This document shows positions 55,760 through 64,000 of a stretch of DNA of 64,000 nucleotides, one piece after another (position 1 is the stretch's first letter; every line of letters begins with the position of its first letter). This DNA comes from Musa acuminata AAA Group (Eukaryota > Streptophyta > Magnoliopsida > Zingiberales > Musaceae), in assembly GCF_036884655.1 (NCBI RefSeq), contig NC_088354.1, positions 17,865,001-17,929,000 of the forward strand, read 5' to 3'. The notes below the pieces were generated by a model. That model was given only the letters and a program-made list of their open reading frames with translations, had not been told where the DNA came from and did not search any database. The translations under genes and the position numbers were made by a program.

Positions 55760-57190
55760 CACCATTGATCAGGCAAAAAAAGACTAGGGAGCAAACACAA
55801 GCCATCACCTACTTCACAAAGGCACTAGGGAATTGCATGCTCATAGAAATAGCATTCCAGTTGACCCTATCATATGCTTTGGAAATATCAAGCTTGAGAA
55901 GGGCACGGGGAACATGACTGTGGGACCTCGAGAAGCTGTGGGCTAGTTCATTAGTGATAAGAATATTATCATGTATGTTCCTTCCCAGAATAAAAGTCGA
56001 TTGAGTCTAGTCAACCAGTGTATCAAGAAGGGGTTTGATCCTATTGGCCAAAATTTTCAAAAGAATCTTGTATATCACATTACACAAAGTTATGGGTCTA
56101 TACTCAACTGTCACTATTAACTTTTTTGAGGATAAAAATCAAATGAGTTCTGTCTCAAGTAGTAGGGATTTCACCCTTCTCTTGAAAGTTCAAGAAAGCC
56201 CAAGGATAGAGTGTTTGATTTTATCCCAAAAGGCTAAAAAGAACTCAACACTAAACCCATCGGGTCTAGGGCTTTTACCTTTTCCCATTTGCTGAATGGC
56301 AGTGTAAATTTCTTTCAAGGTAGTCAGACAATTCCCTTCCTGAAGGGTAAGCTTACTAGGCTGGGGGAAAAGGATCTAGTCCTCCTCTCTCCTATTCTTA
56401 ATCCCATTCCACAAGTTATTATATCATCGGACAAAGCATTCAACTATGTCTTTTTGGTTTGTAATATGTTGGCCCTCAGTATCTGTAATAGAGTGTATAT
56501 TGGTTTTTCCGTTTTCTGTTATTCACAATCCTATGAAAGAAGCTAGTGTTTTTATCCCCCCCTTGTAATCCAAGTAGTCTTGGCCTTGTTCCACTAGTAA
56601 AGATGGTTTTGTCTGTTCAAGGCTTCCAACTTGTTGTAGCTACGCTGCAGGGTGATTGCCTCATCCTCCGAGAGGAGTCCATCACTCTCTTTGAGCTCTA
56701 GATAGAAAATGGTTTCATTGGTTTCCTCTAAGGCTTTGTTCAGGCTACCCCCTAATGCGATTCCATCTATTCAATGCAAGCCCCACCCTATTAAGGTTGC
56801 CACTAACCTTAAAGGGTCAAGATTCACCCCCTCCTTTTGATTGTTACTCCAAGTGAAACGGGGACCCTTATAACCGAGATCCAACAATTCTGATTTGGAA
56901 ATGATATCACGAAAAACCACCACAAATTTATTCAACACAAAAGACCAACCACCAATTTTGTCTTCAGGGTCACTAATGATGTTAAAATCCCCACAAACCA
57001 TAGAGGGAATACCATGTAAAATGATTGTTGAAAGTTTAGACCATAATTCATTATGAATACCCGAAAATTGCTTGCATAAATAGAAGAGAGGATCCAGTGG
57101 GGCATTCCTTTACCTTTAACAACAAAAGTGATTAATTGAGGGGTTCCACATATTACCATAGTGTGATGAACCAGGGTATACCAAACCATA
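55760..57190 (-). pseudogene. LINE ORF2 endonuclease and partial reverse transcriptase
   Basis: The endonuclease is in two frames: 57189-56932 (GMPHWILSSIYASN) and 57001-56771 (VCGDFNIISDPEDKIGG, GYKGPRFTWSN), with the catalytic Asp of GDFN. The RT follows through stops: MGKGKSPRPDGF, YRPITLCNVIYKILLKILAN, RNIHDNILITNEL, LKLDISKAYDRVNW. It ends before the YADD palm motif. Confidence 0.82.
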
Positions 57191-58138
57191 AATATTCCAC
57201 CTGACCGATCTTTAGCCTCGCAATAATCACCCTCCTAGCTTCTACCGAGCTTCCTTTTCAGCCTCTTGCATCCGGCCCCCTGAAGATGGGTCTCTAGCAG
57301 CATCAAAATATAAGGCTTTAATTTCCTAAGCAGAGAGAATAGATGTTCTCTGCTGCTCCTTTTCCTTAGGCCCTACAATTCCATGAGATATAATTCATTA
57401 TCGAGAATGTAATCAGTTAGCCATTCTCCCCTCTCCCGAGGCCTCAATCGACCTGACTCTCTTATCACATCTTTTCTTTTTATTTATATGCCGGAGATTG
57501 TTCAAGAATTATTGGAGACTTCCCTGTTGTGTTGTTCTCCTGGTTTTAGAATGCTTTAAGCCATTGGTTCTGGACTTCTGGACCACTCTGTCTCTGCTTT
57601 TTCAACAAGGAAACATTCTTGATCTGGGTTTTCCATCGCTGCCACATCCTAGAAGGCCTTTGCTGCTATCTCAACTAGCCCATCATAAGACAGTGGTTTC
57701 TCTTTCTCTGGTTGTTTTGCTGCTTCATCTTCGAACTCCATTTGCTTGGCAGTCTCAAAGATGAAAGGTCGAGGGGTACTCTCGCCATCATCTTCCTCAA
57801 GCCCCTCGATCCTTTCAGAGGACATCCCCGTATCCATTGTCATCTCTATCTCTGCCCCTTACCCTAGAGAAAGGGAAAGCACCTTTGGCACATGTAAGGA
57901 TCCTGCTGAGGGGCCACATGGTCCCCTTCCTCGGGAAAAGTGACCCTTGTCTTGGAACCCACCAAGCCTCCTTGTTGTCCTCTATTGCATTTTGCCTCCA
58001 AGGCCTGCACTCCTTTGGGCAGAGCGACCTGTCAATCAATATCAATGGATCCCTGCCATTTGACTTGCCTAGGGACTATCGACATAACTGATGTAACAAC
58101 AGAGACCACAAGCGTATGATCCAAGGATGCAACAAGAG

Positions 58139-58230
58139 TAAGGTCTTCAATTTCGAATAATATCGCTTGGTACAGGCGGTATGTACCGGTCCATCAGCAG
58201 ACCGGTACATGGACCTCCCGTTACCGGGCA

Positions 58231-58269
<39 letters not shown>

Positions 58270-58513
58270 GAAAGGCGAAGTTGCATTTCTCTTCTCTCAC
58301 GCGGGGGATGTCGCTAAGGCGACGCAACGTCGCCTTTTATAAAAATATATTATATATATAAAAATCTTTTATATATAAATATATATTTATAGATAAATAT
58401 TCATATATAAATAAATATATATATATATATATATATAAGGTTTTTTTTTTACTTTTATATATATATAGGCGACGTCGCCTCGCCTAGGGAGAAGAGAGAG
58501 GAGCGACATCGTC

Positions 58514-58567
<54 letters not shown>

Positions 58568-58650
58568 AATGGTATACCGCTCGGTATACAGTACCGTATC
58601 GTATCGAATGATTGTCGAAACTCCGATACGGTATGATATTTCAATCCTTG
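58139..58650 (+). mobile_element. MITE (CAAGG family), 512 bp, inside LINE ORF1
   Basis: Flanking octamers AACAAGAG (58131-58138) and AGCAAGAG (58651-58658), 7 of 8 identical. Starts TAAGGTCTTCAATTTCG; the far end reads CAAGGATTGAAATATC on the other strand. Long (TA)n tracts and the palindrome GGCGACGTCGCC are shared with sister copies. Confidence 0.85.
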
Positions 58651-58900
58651 AGCAAGAGTATGACTTTTTGGCCCTTGTTTTAGGTCAGAGACCTCATTTC
58701 TAGTGGGTGCCTGAGTTAGGCTCATTTCCTAGGTTCGGGGTGGAACCTTCCCAGGGCAACTAGTGCCCAGTTAAACCTCCACCAAAAGCTTGGTGTTCAC
58801 TCCAGACTCGACATGACCCACACCAGAAATCGACCCCATTTTCTCATTATGGGCAACCTAACCTGACCTGATTGATTTCACCTTCGAGTGCCATTGGACC

Positions 58901-61900
58901 CAGTGATTGCAAAAGGCGCTCGGGCGCTCGCCTAGGCGCTCGGGCGAGGCGAGGCGAGGCCCGAGCGCCTCGCTAATGTCCCAGGCGGCGCGCTTCAAAC
59001 AGGCGCCGCCTGGGCGCTCGCCCGAGCCCAGGCGCTGGGCGCTTCGGGCGAGCGCCTGTGTAAACCAAGGCGACCGAACCAGAATTTTAGGTCTGGTTCG
59101 GTCCTGGTTCGGTTATTAGTTGGTTCAATCGAACCAACTAAACCGATATAACCCCAACCCTAACCCTAACCCTAACCCAACACTAACCTGCTACCGCTGC
59201 CGCTCTCGATCCCGATCCCGATCCCGATCGCGATCTCGTCGCTCGCTGCCGCTGCTCCCGCTGCCGCTGCTCGCCGGTGTCGCTGCTCGCGCCTCCCGCG
59301 AGCCTTCCCGCTGCTCGCGCCTCCCGCGAGCCCTCTCGCTGCTCACGCCTCCTACGAGCCCTTCCGCTGCTCGCGCCTCCCGCGAGCCCTCTCGCCTCCT
59401 GTGAGCCCTCCCGCGAGCCTTCCCGCTGCTCGCGCCTCCCTCGAGGCCTCCCGCTGCTCACGCCTTCCTCTCCCTTTCCCTTTCCCGCTGCCGCTGCCGC
59501 CGCTCGCCGCTGCTGCTGCTGCTGTCGCTCGCCGCTGCTGTTGCCGCCGCTCGCCGCTGCTGTTGCTGCTGCCGCTGCCGCCGCTCGCCGCTGCTGTTGC
59601 CGCCGCTGCTGCCGCCGCTCGCCGCTGCTGCCGCTCGCCGCTGCTTCCTCCTTTCTTCATCAGGCTCAGTATACTCTTAATATTAAGTTTATTTGAATTT
59701 TAAAATGATTAATTTTCTGTTAATAGATTAATAATATATTATTTTGATTTTAATGTTATTAATTTTTATTTATTTGAAATTATTGTTAGGTTTCAACATA
59801 AATGGCAAGTGCAGAAAGCAACTCAATAGAGTCTCCAATGGTATCAAAAAAAGATCCTGCGTGGAAGTATAATTATTTGAAGGATCCGAAAGATCCTAAT
59901 GCAGTGACTTGTATATTCTGCGATAAGACTACCAGAGGTGGTATTTTTCGTGCAAAACAACATCTAGTAGGAAATTTCAAGAATGCAGCAGCTTGCAAAA
60001 AATGTCCACCTGAGGTAAAAGAAGAGTTGCTGAATTATATGAATGAAAAGAAGACACAAAAGAATGAATCTTATGGGAATTTACCAGAAGACAATGTTGA
60101 ACATATCAGAGATGAAGAAGAAGATTATTCTACGAGTATTAACCCAAGTGAAAAAAGAGTATACGACAAAAAGGGAAAAGAAGTTATGAGTACTAAAAAA
60201 GGTAGAAAATGACCGATGGATCTATATATGCTTCAAGGATCCCAGAAACAACAAGGGCAAGCAGGAGGTTCAAAATTGAGACAAACAAATATAAGTGATG
60301 CTTGTGATAAAGAAATAAGAGGAAGAACAATTCAGCACATTGCTCGCTTCTTCTATCAGGCTGGTCTTCCCCTTAGTACAACTCGTTTAGACAGTTTTAA
60401 GGATATGATTGAAGCTATTGGAAAATATGGTGCAGGATTAAAACCTCCAAGTTATTATGAGATGCGAGTTCCATTGCTGCAAAAAGAGTTGAATTATACA
60501 AATGACTTACTAAAATGTCATAAAGAATCATGGGCAACACATGGTTGCTCTATTATGTCAGATATTTGGACTGACAGGAGGCGCAGGAGTATAATTAATT
60601 TTATGGTTAATTGTTCTTTAGGGACTATGTTTGTGAAGTCAATAGATGCTTCATCTTTTGTAAAATCTGGAGACAAGATATATGATTTACTTGACAACTT
60701 CGTGGAAGAAATTGGAGAACAAAATATCGTTCAAATCATAACCGACAATGGAAGCAACTATGTTTTAGCTGGTAATATTCATCTTTTGATTTTGTTAATT
60801 ATTTTATCTTCAATTAAGTGTGTTAAACTCTTATGTCTTATCATTTTTGTTATCCTTTGTCTTAGGTAAATTGCTTGAATAAAAAAGACAACACTTGTAT
60901 TGGTCTCCATGTGCAGCACATTGTATTGATTTAATGTTGGAAGATATTGGAAAGATCTTAGAAATCAAGAAAACCTTAGAAAGGGCAATTTTTGTTGTTG
61001 GATTTCTTTATAATCACATTGGGGCTTTGAATATGATGGGAGAATTTACAGGGAATAAAGAATTAGTGAGACATGGTGTTACCCGATTTGCTACTTCATT
61101 CTTGACATTACAGAGCGTGCATCGTCAAAAACATACTCTGAGAAATATGTTTACCTCTGAGAAATGGGTGACAAGTAAATGGGCAAAAGAAGCAAAAGGC
61201 AAGAGGGCTGCTGATATCATCTTAATGCCATCCTTTTGGAATCATGTAGTTTATATATTAAAGGTAATGGGCCCTCTTGTTCGAGTCCTTCGATTGGTGG
61301 ATAATGAAAATAAGCCTGCAATGGGATATATTTATGAGGCTATGGATAGAGCAAAGGAGACGATTAAAAGATCTTTTAATGAAAATGAAGAAAAATATGA
61401 GAAAATTTTTACAATCATTGACGAAAGATGGAATTGTCAACTTCATCGTCCCTTACATGCAGCAGGATATTATTTGAACCCTGAATTCTTTTATAAGATT
61501 AAATCTGTTGGATTTGATGCAGAAGTTTTGGGTGGGTTATATCAGTGTGTTGCAAGATTAGTTCCCAGCATTGAGGTTCAAGATAAGATTATTCATGAAT
61601 TATCTTTATATAAAAATGCTGAAGGTCTTTTTGGAATTCCAATTGCCGTTCGATCCAGGACAACTACCTCTCCAGGTATTAATAATTTGATATAATTAAT
61701 TTCATATATATTATGTTACTATGTTATTGCTAATAATAACATAAATTTTGCAGCTGAATGGTGGAGTCTATTTGGAAATTCCACCCCGAACTTACAGAAA
61801 TTTGCTGTCAAAGTACTTAGTTTGACATGTAGTGCTTCGGGTTGTGAGCGAAACTGGAGTGTCTTTGAGCATGTAAGTATTACTAAATATTTTTATTTTA

Positions 61901-62663
61901 ATTAATTTATTTATTTAGATATATGTATTAATATATTTTTAAATTATATGACATGACAGATTCACTCGAAGAGAAGAAATCGGTTAGAACATCAACGATT
62001 GCACGATCTTGTTTACATAAAGTATAATCAAGCTTTGAAGACTCGTCATGATTTGAAAAATAGATTTGATTCAATCTCATTGCAAGATATTGATGATTCA
62101 AATGAGTGGTTAGTAGGAGAAATTGGTGCTAACTTGCAAGATGCTGAAGACGAGCTTGTATTTGAAGATGATAGATTGACGTGGGGAGATGTGGCAAGAG
62201 CTTCAGGTGCTGGAGAATTACAAACATATACAAGACAGATGTCAAAGAGAAAAATGAGTGCAAAAGCATCAAGCTCGGCTCCTGCTATTGTTGAAGACAT
62301 AGAGAATGAAACATATCTTGATGAAGAGGAAGGAATCGAAGAACAAGAGGAAGAAGACGAATTCAATGAAAGATGATTTGTGTGAAAATGACGATAATAT
62401 TGATTATGATGAATGACTTTGATGTAAAATGTTAATGTTTTGAATTTTGAAACTTTTTGTTAATGTGACATTGTGATTTTGTATCTTAGATTTTCTTAAT
62501 TTAATAGCATATTTTTATTTAAAATTTTAAATAATTATATTTATTAATTATATTATATATTTTTATATTTTTGCGCCTCGCTTCGCTCGGGCGAGCGCCT
62601 GGGCGAGCGCCTAGCGCCTCGGGCGTTTTTGGACCTTGGCGCCTAGCGCTTTTTAAATCACTG
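58901..62663 (+). mobile_element. hAT transposon copy 2 (3,763 bp)
   Basis: Perfect 8-bp target duplication ATTGGACC (58893-58900 and 62664-62671). Ends CAGTGATTGCAAAAGGCGCT and, on the other strand, CAGTGATTTAAAAAGCGCT. Same structure as copy 1 and very similar throughout. It sits inside the zinc-knuckle-distal part of LINE ORF1. The 5' subterminal region holds CCCTAA repeats (59155-59180) and a longer GCTGCTGCCGC triplet-rich section than copy 1. Confidence 0.95.
59802..62376 (+). pseudogene. hAT transposase, copy 2 (disrupted)
   Basis: Exons 59802-60771, 60866-61675, 61754-61872 and 61960-62376, with the same introns as copy 1. BED finger, DUF659 part (SIMSDIWTD, IITDNGSNY) and C-terminal SASGCERNWSVFEH are all present, including the conserved Arg lost in copy 1. 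Defects: TGA at 60210-60212 (GGA in copy 1), the shared TAA at 60880-60882, and a 1-base insertion near 62370 that shortens the acidic C-terminus. Where copy 1 has stops at 50849 and 52085, this copy has TGG and CAA. Confidence 0.92.
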
Positions 62664-63626
62664 ATTGGACCCGAATCCACGAGCCATATAAGAGGTCATC
62701 GTCTGCCTTCGAAGGTTAAGGGCAAACCTTAGATGTTTCTTGGGACTCTTGTTGGGTAGAAGATTGGGGAGTGTTCTCACAAGAAGATGTTCGGTGGTCT
62801 ACTTTGTCACATTTGAAACAAACCATAGGGAGTTTCTCAAATGTTATTGACTGAAAAAACTAAGTGTTCCCCACTTGTATCCAGATCCCTTGGGGGACTG
62901 GTAGGGTTAAATCCAAGACACATATCCGGGCAAGCTTGCCCGTTGATCTAGAGAGGATAACTTGATTAATTTTTAGGCATTTTCCTATCTAGAATGCTAT
63001 CCGGGTGGGAAATTAGGGCACATTAGCTCTAGGGGAAGGCCCGATAACTACAACCAGGTAGGGATCGTATCAATCCTCTTCACGAGAGGTTGGAAATTTG
63101 GCCTCCAAGGAATCAATGTTAGTGGTTGTCCCTTAACAAACTATGGGCCACCTACTAGGACACGAGACGTCTCCTCTACTGAGTGGAACCGAAAACAAAA
63201 TAAACCTTTGGCAAGGTCCACCACTTGGCAACCCATCGGTAGGCCCTAAAGTTTAGGGAGAAAGGTCTTTAGGAACTCCAGAGGTTGGATCTTACCAAGA
63301 AACTTGTCATAGAGGCTCGTTTGTTAATCTTTATAAGCAAAGGCGACGCCCTTCGAGTCTAGCTCAACCTTGAGACCCATTCTTCTCTGGATTTAGTGAA
63401 GCTTATCCTCCATGTTCAGGTTTAGCTACCACTCTCCTACTCCAATGGCTTTTTTGAAGAGACTTGCCCAGGAGGTCAGCACGGCTTGAGCATTTTGTTG
63501 TATTGTGAATCCTTGCCCTCCCCTTGGAGGGAGGGAGATGCTCTTTTGTGCATGACCCTGTTCAGAATAGGGAGGGGGAGGCGGGGGATCAAGTGATTCA
63601 GTCGGAGTAAGAAGCGGTGCTTCCAA

Positions 63627-63792
63627 GAAAGGGTTGCATGAGGGAACAGTTGCCAGAGCTTCTTAATCTAGAAACTTAGAGAGAGAACACTTCGATCTAC
63701 CACGAATGTAGTTGAAACAAGCTAAAAGTATTTAGCAATCATAATATCCTGAGGCAAACCATTCGGAACCAGCCACCAAGTAGAGGATTAAT
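63627..63792. other. Flank of the LINE, nothing recognised
   Basis: Sequence upstream of LINE ORF1 on its own strand, possibly its 5' UTR. No gene seen. Confidence 0.4.
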
Positions 63793-63860
63793 GGAAAGCA
63801 ACTTACATCATAGAACTTACAAAAGAAAGTTCATCATTTAATATTGTTGTTTTGTACCAG

Positions 63861-64000
63861 GAGATGGAGTGGCTAACTGAAAAGGCTGCATGTGTTACTA
63901 GTCTTTCCTCAAACAAGAAGAGAGGTTCTAGCAGTGGTGTTTTGCAAGATAACAAACTCAAAAACTGGGTGATAAAGCTTGATCTAAATCGGATCTGCCA
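63861..64000 (+). CDS. Possible exon running off the window end
   Basis: After TTGTTTTGTACCAG an open frame reads EMEWLTEKAACVTSLS and on to the window end (at least 46 codons). The phase would fit gene 2 after 46787, but the residues do not resemble the DUF707 C-terminus. It may be an exon of another gene or chance. Without the acceptor the frame is open back to about 63793. Confidence 0.25.

Larger units (their letters stand above)
57640..63626 (-). pseudogene. LINE ORF1 (split by hAT copy 2 and a MITE)
   Basis: Start MEAPLLTPTESLDPP at 63626, proline-rich, then a DUF4283-like region (CQVVDLAKGLFCFRFHSVEE, 63240-63180) and a zinc knuckle C-FK-C-DKVD-H-RTSS-C at about 62820-62775, intact in its own frame. 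After the hAT element the sequence resumes (58890-58660) and after the MITE to an acidic C-terminal piece (57843-57649). The protein would bind LINE RNA. Confidence 0.75.
55745..63640 (-). mobile_element. LINE (L1-like) remnant split by later insertions
   Basis: Read on the minus strand: ORF1 N-terminus at 63626, ORF1 zinc knuckle at about 62820-62775, ORF1 remainder at 58890-58660 and 58130-57640, endonuclease 57190-56771, partial RT 56370-55760. A hAT copy (58901-62663) and a MITE (58139-58650) interrupt ORF1. Removing them leaves about 3.6 kb. The 3' half of RT and the tail are missing, and all frames are broken. Confidence 0.8.

Overview
This window is nuclear DNA of a flowering plant. 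It carries intron-rich plant genes, GT..AG introns with poly-T stretches before the acceptors, plant-type LTR retrotransposons with tRNA-Met primer sites, hAT transposons, LINE fragments and (TA)n-rich MITEs. The retroelement mix, together with LTRs full of GGCGGTACCACCGCC palindromes, reminds me of a monocot of the banana/ensete group (Zingiberales). That is an impression from memory, not a demonstration.

Layout. 306-5998: a decayed minus-strand Ty3/gypsy element with both LTRs, a primer site, gag, protease, RT/RNase H and integrase. 7132-8746: a solo LTR of a SIRE/Maximus-like copia family. 9494-10672: weak gene-like scraps. 10842-16240: half of a minus-strand Tat-type gypsy element: 3' LTR, polypurine tract, two tandem-repeat arrays, an antisense spliced extra ORF (Transposase_28-like), and the end of integrase. 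16241-22310: two copia gag-pol copies head to head, forming a palindrome of about 5.2 kb. 22440-23900: AT-rich DNA with CT-rich imperfect inverted arms.

Two host genes lie on the plus strand. Gene 1 (24311-33647, six coding exons, 405 aa) encodes a conserved plant protein of unknown function; its third intron (7.0 kb) holds an internally deleted SIRE-type element with both LTRs. Gene 2 (37494 to beyond 46787, twelve recognised coding exons, 349 aa so far) encodes a DUF707 family protein with an N-terminal signal anchor. Its introns carry a long (TA)n/(CA)n tract, a non-autonomous hAT element and several MITEs, and its C-terminal exon is not recognised.

46788-64000 is either a very long last intron of gene 2 or intergenic DNA. 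It contains a MITE, a full-length hAT element (48911-52599), an isolated LTR with primer site (54781-55270), a decayed hAT end, and a minus-strand LINE (about 55745-63640) that was itself broken by a MITE (58139-58650) and a second full-length hAT element (58901-62663).

I found no new enzyme system. The most informative parts are: a hAT family caught at three stages (two transposase-bearing copies and one short derivative, each with a perfect 8-bp target duplication) in which both transposase copies share one premature stop; a second, MITE-only family with 8-bp duplications in four copies; the copia palindrome; and the Tat element with its antisense ORF and satellite-like 3' repeats.
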